Source: Phalacrocorax aristotelis (Eukaryota; Chordata; Aves; Suliformes; Phalacrocoracidae). From it: 64,000 nucleotides of DNA. Of this stretch, positions 1 through 12,289 are shown in pieces. Both the position numbers and the translations under genes were made by a program. Location: NCBI RefSeq assembly GCF_949628215.1, contig NC_134279.1, positions 14,411,541-14,475,540 on the forward strand, written 5' to 3'. Below the pieces are notes generated by a model. That model saw nothing but the letters and a program-made list of their open reading frames with translations. It was not told where the DNA came from and did no database searches. Numbering within the stretch: position 1 is the first letter of the stretch; every line of letters begins with the position of its first letter.

Positions 1-3000
1 GAAGAAACAGGGAGCCTGCACAGAAGGTGGGTTATACAAATAAAAATAACTTGTAGCATTGGCTTGTTTCTATGCTTGTTTTCCTTTCTCACAAGGATTG
101 GGTTATGTGTTACAGGTTGAGAAGCTAGAAGTTTTTCTAATATGGCTGGTTCGTACTGGCCCTGAAATGATGCTGATAATGTTAAACTTGTAATAACAAT
201 ACTTCCTTTTTGACCGCTGGAAAACCACACCTTCACTTAAATATTTTGTCTCTCTGACCTTAGCATGTTTGGTATGTCTGTAATGTGTTGCAGTAATTTG
301 TGTAATGTAAACCTGTATTTATATGTAAAAATAGAAATGCATGTCCAGCACTGACAGATCCTGGGCTGTGTTTTTGAACTATGGCACCATCTGTTCAGTG
401 TGATGTTTGTGTCCAAACCATGGTTTGGAAACAAGCATTCAGTGAGCTACTGGCATTTCCCCTGCCTGCCTGAGGAAGATGCTGAAGACTAAGATGGGCA
501 ATACTTAAAGGTGGCCATGAAGCATTTTGAGGGAGAAAAAGAGGGGAGAGGGGAACACGAGTCTTGATTCAATAATTCCTGAAGGGAGACAAATGGCTGA
601 GAAGGATGGCAAAAGTTTGGAAAACTAGAAGGAAGTGAAAGATGTTGCTGGTTGGTTTTCTTTCTTTTTACCAAGGTCCTGGTAGTAAGGGGATTGAATG
701 CTTGATGCTTATATTAGTTCAGCTGGCTGAATGATATAACACCATCACATGCGTTTAGGAGACTAGCAAGCCTCTGCAATTGCATGACAGGGCTTATGGA
801 ACTGAGTCCTTTTGCCCTATATTATGTGGGATTTCTGTCACTAGCTTGCACCAAGCCAAACCATGGGTGGGCAACCAGGCAGCAGAACCTGTGTCCCAGG
901 TTCTGGGTTACCAGTCTATCCAGGAACAAGTCTGTCTTGTGCCTTATTTTGGCTGACAAAGGCAACTCTGCTCAGAACCTGACAGTTTGAACACCAAGTA
1001 GGATTTCAGAGCTCATGCCATCCCATTGTTAGTACTGGAGCTGGGACACTTGTTGTCAGTAAGGATAGAAACCCACCAGAACTGAAAAGTCTGAGGTGTG
1101 GTAAAAACAGTTTGTCCAGCTGATTGTTTGCAGCAGTTAAATGCTTTCAAAAGTTCTTACATCACTCATCAGCCACAGGATTCGAGTGTGCCAGTAGTCT
1201 GTGTCTGGAGTGTGGCTCAACTTGCATCTTACCCTTATGTTTGCTCTTTGTGAGGAGGAAAAATGTTATTCCTGCTTTACAGATGGGGAGCTGAGAGAGA
1301 GTAACTGTTTTCTATAGTTTCTCATAAGAAACAGCCAGTGGAGACAATTGATTTCTAAGGATGCCAAGTATTACTTTGGCAAGTTGACCACGGGCTGCCT
1401 TTCATTTCACAAAGACCAGAGATCTAAGTCATGCTACAATACTTGAACGCTATGGTTACATAGCTTTATGATACACTGATGGGGATGTTTGGAAATGTGG
1501 GACAATGACAGTTGCCCAAATTGTCTATTTTTGTCAGGCCAGAAGTTACTTTTTTATCTTAAAATCCATTTAACACTCAGAAAGAAAGAAAGAAACTTCC
1601 CACCAAACAAAAACAAAACCACAAAAGAAAACATTATTTTAAAATGCATTTTAAAAAACATAATGTGTTACCAGGGAGTTAAAAACCAGCACTCTTCAAG
1701 TGGTGTGCTTGACTGTCAGAATCAGTGTTGAGAACAAATGTCTTGAGCAAGTGTGAAGATGCTGAGTTTTCTAGCAATGTAGTTGAGCTTGTTACATGGT
1801 CCTTGCATACAGAATATGATTTCTTGGAATCTTCTAGCACTTTCTGCTACAGGCAACAGTTTTGCATGGGAAACTTTTTTTTTCTCCTCTGAAGAAACTT
1901 GTGAAAATCAGAGTTATAGAGCAAAGCCAGATCAATTTCAAAGCTATTTGAGTTGGATAACAAACCATCTATAAGACATTTGAACTTAAGCAGCTATTTG
2001 CATGCTTTTACAGACATGTATTTGAAAGCTTCTTGTCTCCCGAACTATTTCTACTTGAAACAATGGACATGTATTTCTTACTGGCAATGTACTATTGTTA
2101 AATTGCATCATTGCCTCTTTTTAAGAGCTCTGCTTAAAAAGCTCAGAGGTGATGTGGAGAAAAAAGTTATAATAACTGATGTTTTTCCTTTTGTTATTAA
2201 GCCAGAGAATAATTATTGTTTTAAAATAAATTATTATTATTTATTAAATTGTTTTTAAATAAATGTCTGTATTTTCCATTAAGAAGTGCAACTTGTCACC
2301 AGAAATAATACTTTTGATTGATGACAAAGTAAAATTCGGTTATATAACATAAAGGAGGACTGCAAAAACAGAAGGGAGCATGATGGTAGAATGAAATGCA
2401 GCATAGACGAGTTCAGTTTCAATTTTTGCTGATGTTAGCACTTTCTTCTTTGACAATAATGAAAACAATCTCCTTCATGTATACTTAGTATGAAAATTCT
2501 GAGATTGTTTTTAATAAACAGTCCAGTTCACATGGATATATAAAATTCTCTACTGCAAATACCAAGGAAGCCTTTCCATTTAGTCTAACTTTATTTTGTG
2601 TCATCATAGAGGAGCAATAAATGCCTTCTAAGTCTGAACAAAGATTTTTGTCTTTTGCTCTGAGCAAGGTTGGACTGAGCATGTGCTAGCAATACTTTTG
2701 AATCTCTCCTCTAAAAAGAAGGGAGGGCAGAGTAGCTGTATTCATAAGGTTCCCTGGAAATAGTGTGTGCATAGTGTTGGTGTCAGAAAAATCTATCTCA
2801 GTATAGTGCTAGCTGGGATGTCTCTCCATGCTTTAAATGACTAGACTTTCACTGAACGTTTCAGTGATGGATGCAGCTTTTGAGTGTATCTTGTTTTCCC
2901 ACCATTGTTTCTGCTTGGTCAAAAGTAGATCAAAGTCTGAGGAGAAATAACATGGAAATTTGGGACAGTTGAACAGGAACCACAAAAAATAGGCAGAAGT

Positions 3001-5140
3001 TTCATGGGAAGTGCCTCAGGGGTGATGTCTGGACAGCAATTTGCAGCAAACGTTTTGGGACTGGAACTGAATGTGAAGAATGGGAACAATGGTGTTTTTT
3101 TCTCCCAGCTACTACAGGGAGCAGTGGGAGAAGAGGCATTTAGGGTGTACAGTGCAGCAACGCCTGGTAGCATGCTGGCTCCAAGCAGAAGCAGGACTGG
3201 AGAGGAGCAAACTGCCTCTCCGTGGGCTCTGCTTGCTGTTTGGATAGATCAGGCCTGGGAGATGACAAAGTGGCTCTTGGAGGGAAGGCAGCCTTTCCAG
3301 CAAGGAGAGGTTCTCCCAAAACCTGTTCCTGGTACAGATGCATCCTGGTGGGCTGTGTCCTGGGGTGGGGAACTCTGGGAAGATGAACCCTCCAAACTCA
3401 TACCCCAAGCAATATTTAGCCCAGGAGAACTTGTGCCATGGTAGAATATGAGACAGCCTGCCCCATGAACTGTCTGCTAAACTGACATATCTGTTGGTGC
3501 TAAAAGTTTGACAAAAACCACTAAGAGAAGCCAGATTCCTTGTGGGTTTGTATATATGACAGTCAATATTTCTTGTAGCAGACACAATGCTGAGTGGTTG
3601 CCCTCAGGGCAAAATGATAGGCTACTTCAGATGCTCTGTAGGTCATTCCAGGCAATGAACAAGACTCTTAGAAAATTGAGCTCTCTGCTAGACCAGAATA
3701 TAAAAGCTCTGGTTATTAAGCTGCTGGAGTCAACTGCACAGCTAAAGCTCTAGCAAATGAGCATTTTAAAATTATTTTATGCACCTAAAGGGAGAATATA
3801 ATTCTCCTAATGGAAGTGGGAGACTGGAGTAAAATCAGGATTGCAAGATTATCAGCAATGTGGTAATTGCTTCAGTTGCCCACATTGGGGTGCGGGATAC
3901 CAACAAATGAATTGCAGATGTTGTAATCTGTCTGAAGCGCTCAGACTCTGATTTAGCCTGAAAGAGCTTGTCAGTTTAATATTGTGTGTGATCGTAACAG
4001 TTGTCAGACATAAAGTGAATGGACTGGGTAGGAAAAAACCTGCACTATTTAAATGTGAGTCCTGGCTCTAGGAAGGTGGCTTTCTGTAAAGTTTTAAATA
4101 ATATCTTAGCATTTGTTACAGAGATATTAAGGGTAAATTGCATTTCAGTCAAGTGCGTGTGATTATTTTCATCTTTGATCCTTAGCATGCTATTTTGGTG
4201 TTGGCTTAAGGTCCAAAAGTATGACTCAATCTGGATTTCATATCCTGCATTTCAGGGGCGTTGAAGCCTGAGACTTAGCTGTTCAGCAATAGCAGACACC
4301 AGCTTCTTTTTTAATCATTCCTGGTGGTACTCAAGTTTCTGTCCAGTTATCTGTCCAATTTAATTTGTTGGATCTGACTGCTCTTTCACACTGACACTTT
4401 TGATGGCACTGTAACTCCAAAAGTTATAGGCATGCCACCTAAGTTTGAGGTTCCAGGGCATTGTGTTCTCAGTTACAAGGCTGTCTGGACTGAATAGAAG
4501 TTGTCACTTAAAATCCTAGTAGACATGCAATCTCAGTTCAGTCGTTCCACCCAACTGTTCATAAAGTAAGGCTGGTCTTATTTGCTTCAGAGTGGAGGGG
4601 CAGGGTAGGGAAGAAGGAAATAAATCTGTTGTCTAAAAAATAGCTTGACTTTCAAATCTTTAAGGTGCTTCAAGCTGTACTGAGGCAAAGGCAGAATCTC
4701 CAGTAATTAATTTTGCAAGGACTTGGGTTCAATTCATCCTTCTTAGTTACATAATTGGCTCTCATCACCTTGCTTCCTCAGTGCTTGCTGGCTGGTTACT
4801 GCTCTGAGATTATGGAAGTGCCTGTTCTTTCCAAGTCAGATACAGGGTAGAAGTTCAGGAAAAAGGCAGAACTTTTAAGGCAGGTAGGTCCTGTAGGCTG
4901 TATTTGCTCTGTATTCAAGCAAAAGCCCTGTTGATAGTCTAGTTTTGCTGAAATAAGTATAATGGGATTTTAGTATTACAGGTGCCAAATTAAAGAATGC
5001 AAGAATTATTGAATGGTATGACAAAGGAAGCAATGCTTTTTCAGAATATGTGAAAATAGGCAAAGAAATGTTCCCTCTACCAGGGCTTACTAAATATCTT
5101 AGAGGGAAGCAGATCATCTCAGAAGAGCAGAGACAAGTAA
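1..5140. other. Non-coding host sequence, no gene recognised
   Basis: AT-rich, CpG-poor DNA of intron or intergenic type. Open frames here are short, overlap on both strands and show no domain, so I treat them as chance. The longest (about 150 codons near 3.0-3.6 kb) occur on both strands over the same locally GC-richer patch. There is an AAAG run near 1580-1594, an AT-rich stretch at about 2205-2265, and one probable MIR relic listed separately. No splice-bounded exon with a recognisable product was found. Confidence 0.6.
1240..1312 (-). repeat. Probable MIR SINE relic
   Basis: The + strand carries the order expected of the reverse complement of an old tRNA-derived MIR core: a TTATTCCTGCTTTACAGATG block followed by GGGGAGCTGAGAGAGAGTAA. 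This resembles the conserved antisense MIR pattern of lowered-count blocks, 'tttacagatgaggaaactgag' in the family. Divergence is high and the edges are estimates. The assignment rests on pattern memory, not alignment. Confidence 0.4.
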
Positions 5141-5145
5141 GTTTG
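5141..5145. repeat. Target site duplication of solo LTR (left copy)
   Basis: GTTTG immediately before the LTR is repeated exactly at 5816-5820 immediately after it. Five base pairs is the size typical of class III ERV-L insertions, and it fixes the LTR start at TGTGCTGG and not two bases later. Confidence 0.85.
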
Positions 5146-5815
5146 TGTGCTGGTTTTGGCTGGGATAGTTATTTTTCTTCACTGTAGCTGGTATGGTGTG
5201 TTTTGGATTTGGTATGAGAATAGTGCTGATGGCACATTGATGTCTTAGTTGTTGTTGTTAAGTAGCAGCTAAGTGTCCCTAAGTAGGGCCTATACTAGTG
5301 AAGGACTTTTTCAGCTTCCCATGCTCTGCCAGGGGCACAAGAAGCAGGGAAGGGAGGGTACACAGCCAAGACAGCTGATCCAAAACTGACCAAAGAAGGG
5401 ATATACCACACTATATGACATCATGCTCAGTTTATAAAGCTGGGGAATGAAGAAGGAAGGGGGAGACATTTGGAGTGATGGCATCTGTCTTCCCAAGTAA
5501 CTGTTGCGCATGATGGAGCCCTGCTTCCCTGGAGGTGGCTGAACACCTGCCTGCCCATGGGAAGGAGTGAATGAATTCCTTGTTTTGCTTTGCTTGCGTG
5601 CACAGATTTGCTTATCCTTTTCATTATATTATTATTGTTGTTGTTATTATTATTACTACTACTACTGTTTTGCTTTACCTATTAAACTGTGTTTATCTCA
5701 ACCCACAACTTTTCTTACTTTTCTCATTCTGATTCTTTCCCCAATCCCACCGTAGGCGGGGAGTGAACGAGCAGCTGTGTGGGGCTTTGTTGCCAACTGG
5801 GCCTAAACCATGACA
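5146..5815 (+). mobile_element. Solo LTR of an ERV-L-like family (670 bp)
   Basis: The element starts TGTGCTGGTTTTGGCTG and ends with TAAACCATGACA, the same kind of ends as the two younger proviruses in this window. It is flanked by a perfect 5-bp duplication, GTTTG at 5141-5145 and 5816-5820. A polyadenylation signal ATTAAA is at 5681-5686 and is followed by the same motif order as the proviral R/U5 (TTATCTCAACCCAC, then a C-rich block, then a TGTGTGGGGCT block). Its U3 is quite different from that of the proviruses and there is no internal sequence. I infer a solo LTR left by LTR-LTR recombination of a related, older subfamily. A trinucleotide-rich run (ATT, GTT, ACT) lies at 5628-5666, just before the polyadenylation signal. 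Confidence 0.9.
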
Positions 5816-5820
5816 GTTTG

Positions 5821-7989
5821 TCAGAAGTTGCTAAGAACCTCATGCTTAAGCTTATTTATTTAGGTAGCTACCTGTCTTACACAGTCATAATATCTACAAG
5901 AAAACCCTAACATAATTAGATAGTTTAATGGGTTTTATATCTAACCCTTCCATCCTATTATGTTCTTCCCTTTGCCAGAGCATAAATGAGTATTACATAA
6001 TGTTCTCTTTAGCTTACCCAGTCAAGTTTTAAATGCTGAAGGTGCAGGAGTTTGTGTTAATTTACCTACAGGTAGCATCAGGCAAGCACGTGAGAAGATG
6101 GTATGGTTACTTTAGTCTCGCCATTTAATACGACAGTTGAAAAACAATGCTCTCATGTTACCTTGTGCTTCTCTGTATTAAGTCCCTTATCATTCCATAT
6201 TCATAGTGGTATGGTAACATATGGTAACATTATTGTACTTGCTGAGTATAAGCGTGCCTTAAACTGTTGGAATATGTCCATTTTATTCCTTAAAAAAAAC
6301 AACAAACAAAACAAAACCATTACCCTGCGTTCTGAGGGAAGGATTAGGGTTTAGTGGTAGAGTAGGGGAGCTGCTAATTGAACACAGACATATCTAGTTT
6401 TCCCTGTCTCCAGATCAGAGTGCTGGTTAGTTTCATTTGTGTGTCTAACCCCAGACTATTTAAATTCAAGTCTTTGGTAAATCTTTTTGTACAAATCCTA
6501 AAGCTTTGGCCACATGGTTGAACATTACTAGCTGAGAAATAGGAGCTAGTCTAGTTACAGAAATCAAAAATCTGTCTGGAGTGAGCTTCCGTCAGAAGTC
6601 AAGAGTTGAAAAGTAGGTTAGGCCAAAAATCTAAAAATTACTTTAATTCCAGATATGCTTCTGGCAATTTCTTTTTCTCTTTCAGGTATACCTAGGGCCA
6701 GGACTGAAACTTCTTTAGACTACAAGAAAGTTTGAAAGAGAAGCCCATTTCTGTGTTGCCTGGATAGCCTGGGAGGCAGACTGCTCTATCGTATGAATTC
6801 ACTAAGCTCAGGTTTGTTTTAAGGATAAATCAGCGTTTTGGACCTTCATGCTATTCTGTTTTCATACCTGCTGCGCAGTCTGTGCCTGTTTCTAGCAATT
6901 GTAGATTCCCTTTACCTTTATATCAAATGAGTCAATTGTTCGGTTCTTGAAAAGATGCTAGAAGTGCTGCTTACTCACCTGGGCAAAGACCATCTGAGCT
7001 GAGACTTGCAGAGGTTGAGTCATCTGCTCACTGACTGATCCTGAATGCCTTAAATACTATTCCCACCTCTGTAGTTTGCTTATAGTTGATCATGGTCAAA
7101 AAGAGCTACACAAACTTTTTCTCAAAGTTAAGGTTCAAGAGTACTTACACATTTGTTTCATATACCACACCCCAGGAGGGAGGAGGTGTGCTGCTGGGAG
7201 GTGGAAATACTTCCCTCTTTAGTTAACCACTTAGAAGGCAGTGTAGTTTTTAAGGAACTTGCAGGATCTTTTTGCTTTCTAGACTCTAGTCACAGTGCTT
7301 CAGTACCCTGTGTCTTAAGAGTAGTGATGAATCCTCATCAAAGGTGAGGAGAACACAGCTTGTTGGAGATTACTGAAGGTTGGCATCATCTCTGATTGGC
7401 CTTAAGATGTGAGAGTGTGCCATGATGCTTTACAGCTGGTCATTCAGCATTGCTCTGCTCTGAACATGCCAGGATACCCCTGTCTTCATGTTGCCTTTGG
7501 CTTCATCTGAAAGATGGGGTTATGCCCTACAGTATGATTCATGTTCATAGTAGCTTGCTACTGGTGTCTCTCAGGGTAGAGTTGGAGGTTTTGAGGCTTT
7601 CAGCTACATAGAGAATTAATGCTTGATTTTATGGACTATTCAGCCTTTTAAGAAGGAACTAACTTATGTGATGGCAAGAAATAAACTAGACATACATTTC
7701 TGTCACCCTGGGCAAAAGCAAAGTCATGTAAGAAAATTACTTTTTTATTCAGATGGGTTTTTAATCTACCAGCTTCCTTACTGAGCTTGCCTTCAAATTT
7801 CAATTGCTGTTTTTTATTTAGGTAGTTAAACTTAGGTTCTATGGGAACTCTTCTGAGTAAAAGAAAACTTGGTCATTCACAGGAAGTAAAGATGACTGAG
7901 ATATGATTGCTTTCAGTCTTATACCACTGAAAGAGCAAAAGGCAATGGCCACAGACAGAAAAACAAGAAAATCTGTTTTAAGATAGGAA
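5821..7989. other. Non-coding host sequence
   Basis: I see no gene and no recognisable repeat. A good-looking splice acceptor (pyrimidine tract then CAG) ends near 6685, but the sequence after it is closed in one frame within a few codons and has no convincing donor, so it is not called an exon. Short A-rich runs occur near 6290-6320. Confidence 0.55.
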
Positions 7990-8172
7990 ATCTTTCTCCT
8001 GTGAAGGTGGTCAGGTATGATCAGAGGTTGCTCAGAGAGGCTGTGAAATCTCCGTTCTTGGGGATATTCATAACCAGATGAACCTGGTCCTGGACAGCCT
8101 GTTGTAGCTAACCGGTGTTAAATAGGGACATTGGACCAGGTGATCTCCAGAGGCCTCTTACAACTCAGTCCT
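7990..8172 (+). mobile_element. CR1 LINE 3'-end relic
   Basis: Diverged match to the CR1 3' end: the order 'ttgctcagagaggctgtg', 'cttggggatattca', 'ggacagcctg', then 'ttggaccaggtgatctccag' and 'aggcctcttacaactca'. This is the block order seen at the end of the CR1 ORF2 and its short 3' UTR. The terminal octamer tail is not preserved. No coding capacity remains. The left boundary is approximate. Confidence 0.75.
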
Positions 8173-11048
8173 CTGGTGTTTTGTGTGAAAGCTGCAACCT
8201 TTCCCTCTGTAAGCGTCTATGTGAGGCAGAAAGCTGGTAATTTTACTTATAGTAAGATAAAGAAAAGCTTTGTTGAGCCACGCAAGAAAAAAAAAAGACT
8301 CAGGAGTGCTGCCCTTTTTTGCAGAAACTCGTAATAATGAATCTCCTGTTCTAGCCTATGAAATGTGTTGAGGAATTGTAGGCTTTATATTATTCCCTGT
8401 AAAAATAGGCTGACTTGGTTACTTTATGCACCTGCCTGAAAAAGTCTATTAAACACTGTTGTGATCTGCCACAGCCTGACTCATGAAATGGAAGCCTCAG
8501 CTAAAACCTATGGGCTGACTTAAGAGAAAGCCAACATCCTTTAATATCACACCTTTTAGCTTTATATAACACATATCAAATTAATGTACTTTACAGAGGG
8601 GAAAGCCAGACTATTTCAGGGATGATTTGAGTTACTTTTACAGGCCATTAATTGTATCCTTTCACCTGTAAAGCCATGTGCCCTCTAGTTGAGAAATCTA
8701 ACTACATACCCATTGGAGGGAGAAGGAAAAAAATTATGTTAAATGGCTTTCTTGGACATGGAAATCTGAGCTCTGCTGTTTTGGAACATATTAACATTAA
8801 AAATCAAGTGGTGACAGTTGCAGCACTGGTAGAAACTTTTCCATTTCCAGGAGACCACATCTCCCTCTGAGCCTTTGCAGGAGCATGAGACCTGTCCTTG
8901 AGGCATGAATAGATGTGAAATGAACATAGCTTAGCCTGAAACATGGAGCAACTTGGGGAAGGGAAGGGGGACTTTGTATACAATGCTTTTAAGGGAAGAT
9001 AAATAGTATTTGGGATGTTCTAATAAATTATAGAGGCTGAGTGGGCAGTCTGTAAGCAAGCAGAGTACAATGCAATACTTGCAGCAGTGTTGTGTTTTAG
9101 AAATATAAACTACTCCTGCAAACAATTTGAGTTGCATCTGTGGTAAGAATATAGCCATACCAGGAAGACCCACTGCAGAGTTGATGCCTTTTTACCTGAA
9201 AATTCCCCTGATGGAGTTAAAATTCCCTTAATGCTGGCTTGCAACTTGCTTAACTTGATGTATTACTAGGCTGTAACTCTGGGGGTTAAAATTAGCATTG
9301 GTAGGTCTTTTGCTTCATTTGCAAAGTGTGTAAGTATTAGAGATACTTAAAATTCTTGCTTTACTGGTGCTAGAGAAGAATCTATATTGTAACAGTGATT
9401 TTTGTCCTGCTGCAGATGAATTGAGGAGCCTTAGTTTAGTGGCTTACAGAAGCAACAAATACACAGTCTACATTTCATGGTTTGCTGTGGAATGGAATTT
9501 AAAATACATTGCGATACAATTAACCTCAAAATAGAAAGTCATTCTAATTGTCAGCTGGTATGTTCCACTATTATTGGACTACTATAACAGTGATATTCCC
9601 ATATTCTATAGACAGTTTTCCTTCTGTTCTTCTTGGTTTTAAAAACAGTACAGGGAGAGAAATTAATGTTTCTAATAGTTCACAGCTGTATGCCTACTAC
9701 ATTGAAGACTAATACTGCCTATAATCGCAAGTGCAAATTAGGGGTCGGTGTGTTTTTTAAAATCAGTGAGAACAAAAGTAATGAAAGGTGATACTTTTAT
9801 ATCTTTAATGCTACTCCAGGTGATGTGGGGTAGAGGTAAAGGTTTGGCTCTGAGTGTATTTTTAACAAACTTGGTAAATCAATGCAATAAACAAGTGTAA
9901 ATAACTTAAGATGCCTTCTGCTAGGGACCAAGCTATTAATAAGAATTTTAGTGTTTGAATGGACTCTCTATGGGTTATGCTTCCTGTTTAGGTCTCTACA
10001 TAAATGAAATGGAGTGGTTTTCTTCAAAACCAGGAACACTGAATCTTCTTCAAATCTGAGCTTTGATATGGTTTCCCTTTGGAATATATTTAGTGTATGA
10101 GTTTTGTACCAGTAACAGTACAAGCCTCTCAAACCAAGAATAAGGAAACCCAAAAGGAAAATCTAAAGTGGTCTCCTGTATTGTTCCTGAATTTCCATCA
10201 AGAAAATTAAGCTATTGATTTTGAACTACCTAGCAGTGTAGATTTGAAAGCTTGCTGGCACTGAGGAGATACTCTTCTGTCAGACAGCTACAGAGAAAAC
10301 TTAATGTGAAGGAAGAGTTTTCTGTTACTTAACTCATCAGTGTTTAGTCTCAGAAATGAAACCTTTGAGAAGAGGACCCGTTTCTTTCCACCCCAGTTCC
10401 TATGGAAGTGTTGATTCTAAAAAGTCTCTGACTTGGGCAACTGTCGGGGAAGGTGTTAGCTGAAAAGGTTGGTGTTTCTCTCAGCCATTTCTGCTGAACC
10501 TGTCTGTATCAGTTTGACCTAGCTAGCAGTGGATTGGCAGTTAAAGCAGCTGGAAGAATTGTTCAAATGAAATTTGGAATAACAAAATTCGCCAGTAAGC
10601 AGAGCCATTTTGCTAGTTTATCACTAAATCCAACAGTGACAGCTCTACTAGATGGGGTCTAGAGGTAAGTGTCTGTATAGCATAACTTCTACTTTATTGG
10701 TCTCTTGCTTCAGTGATATTTTAAGTTTTATGATGGTAAAGAAGTTTCTGGCATTGGCTAAAATGAATTATCCTTTTAGCTTTCTCAACTACTTATTGCT
10801 TTTGATGCAAACAAAAGGTTTGTTTTGAGCTGACAGTTTTAAAAAAGGCACTGAGAAAATTGATAAATGCCTCTTATGTTTTTCTTAATCCATATGATTG
10901 CATATATGGTATATACGATTAAATCATCTCATTAGGTAAAACATGGAATATTGCAAAGACGGAAAGAAGACTTAGCAGGCCTTAGTAGATCTGGTATTAT
11001 TCACATGCATTTTAGGTCAGTAATGACTGAGACGCATTTTCATATTAT
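8173..11048. other. Non-coding host sequence
   Basis: AT-rich unique DNA up to the insertion site of provirus A. Scattered short open frames exist (60-80 codons) without any recognisable domain. No tRNA, microsatellite or repeat family recognised. Confidence 0.55.
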
Positions 11049-11053
11049 GTTCT
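11049..11053. repeat. Target site duplication of provirus A (left copy)
   Basis: GTTCT lies directly beside the LTR end at 11054. The partner on the other side, 14734-14738, reads GCTCT, one mismatch in five. The pair shows that the outer ends of copy A are the original insertion ends and that its large loss of sequence is internal. Confidence 0.6.
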
Positions 11054-11206
11054 TGTTGTGGTTTAGCGGCAGCTCAGCCCCACACAGTTGCTCGCTCACT
11101 CGCCCACCGGTAGATGGGGGAGAGAATCAGAAGGGTAATGCTCGTGGGTTGGGATAAGAACAGTTTAATAATTGCATTTCTACTGTTGTTTCTTTTAATT
11201 TTAATT
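11054..11206 (-). repeat. Truncated, rearranged 3' LTR of provirus A
   Basis: Positions 11054-11172 match the U5/R end of this element's 5' LTR (14224-14342) with four substitutions, three of them at CpG sites. At about 11171 the orientation flips: 11171-11206 is an exact reverse complement of 14340-14375, the adjoining 36 bases of the same LTR. U3 and most of R are missing. The piece therefore ends in a small inverted LTR block followed by AT-rich filler, not in normal LTR sequence. Confidence 0.9.
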
Positions 11207-11240
11207 TAATTTAATTTAAATTAATTTAAATTTAAAGTAA
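11207..11240. other. AT-rich filler at deletion junction of provirus A
   Basis: Thirty-four bases made almost only of TTAA/AAATT units, with one G, join the inverted LTR block to the interior of pol. The block has no counterpart in copy B. It contains self-complementary TTTAAATT-type words and looks like junction filler, possibly copied from the neighbouring TTTTAATTTTAATT of the LTR by slippage. Confidence 0.7.
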
Positions 11241-12289
11241 TTCACCTTACTTTGTTTTATGGCAAAACCAGCCTTCAGAAGGATTTGGACTATTTTCTCT
11301 CCTTTCTCAAAAACTTCTTCCGCTGTGTTGCCCCACGCAATGATGTCATCAATGTATTGAAGGTGTTCTGGAGCTTCTCCCTGTTCCAGTACAGTCTGAA
11401 TCAGTCCATGGCAAATGGTAGGACTGTGTTTCCACCCCTGGGGCAGTCGATTCCAGGTGTACTGGACGCCCCTCCATGTGAAAGCAAACTGTGGCCTGCA
11501 CTCTGCTGCCAGAGGGATTGAGAAGAATGCATTAGCAATATCAATTGTGGCATACCACTTGGCTGCCTTGGACTCCAGTTCATATTGAAGTTCTAGCATG
11601 TCTGGCACAGCAGCACTCAACGGTGGAGTGACTTCATTCAGGCCACGATAGTCTACTGTTAGTCTCCACTCTCCATTAGACTTCCGGACTGGCCATATGG
11701 GACTGTTAAAGGGTGAGTGGGTCTTACTGATGACTCCTTGGCTCCTCAGTTGGTGAATGAGTTTATGGATGGGGATCAGAGAGTCTCTGTTGGTGCGATA
11801 TTGCCGCCGGTGCACTGTTGTGGTGGCGATTGGCACCTGTTGTTCTTTGACCTTCAGCAACCCCACCACAGAAGGGTCCTTTGAGAGACCGGGCAAGGTA
11901 GACAGCTGTTCAGTTTCCTCCGTCTCCAAGGCAGCTACACCAAAAGCCCACTTGTAACCTTTTGGGTCCTTGAAATACCCTCTCCTGAGGTAGTCTATGC
12001 CAAGGATGCACGGAGCCTCTGGGCCAGTCACAATGGGGTGCTTCTGCCACTCATTGCCAGTTAGGCTCACTTCGGTCTCCAATACAGTTAGCTCTTGAGA
12101 TCCCCCTGTCACTCCAGCAATGCTGATGGGTTCTGCCCCTATATAGTTTGATGGCATTAAGGTGCACTGTGCGCCGGTGTCCACTAAAGCTTTATACTCC
12201 TGTGGGTCGGACGTGCCAGGCCATCGGATCCACACAGTCCAGTAAGCCCGGTTATCCCTTTCCTCCACCCGGCTGGAGGCAGGGCCCCT
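11216..12289 (-). pseudogene. pol: pol of provirus A: protease and partial reverse transcriptase, truncated
   Basis: This frame is continuous with gag across one amber codon (12290-12292). The first codon after the amber is at 12289, and no ATG is present near the start. Domains in order: an aspartic protease with ALVDTGAQ, a linker, then reverse transcriptase with TIDIANAF (first catalytic Asp), LPQGWKHSP and the catalytic YIDD box. The frame has no internal stop for about 350 codons. After the residues KQSKV it runs off into the AT-rich filler and stops within nine codons. RNase H and integrase are absent. The RT motifs are of the ERV-L kind (PQGW.HSPT, FLGI region lost). Only three residue differences from copy B were seen over the shared part. 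It would encode an RT without its connection domain, so I consider it non-functional. Confidence 0.92.
12262..12279 (-). promoter_or_regulatory. Hairpin after gag amber codon (readthrough signal candidate), copy A
   Basis: On the minus strand a 6-bp stem (CCTCCA with TGGAGG) closes a six-base loop GCCGGG, starting ten bases after the gag TAG. It is identical in copy B (32931-32948). Position and form fit a stimulator of stop-codon readthrough between gag and pol in the same frame, but this is an inference from layout. Confidence 0.55.

Noticed and set aside
3004..3585. Overlapping open frames of about 146 (+) and 157 (-) codons
   Set aside because: They cover the same GC-richer patch on both strands, show no domain or homologous motif I recognise and have no clear splice sites. 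Most likely chance.
4700..4760. tRNA-like GGGTTCAATTCATCC word
   Set aside because: No acceptor stem or anticodon arm around it; at best an old SINE trace.
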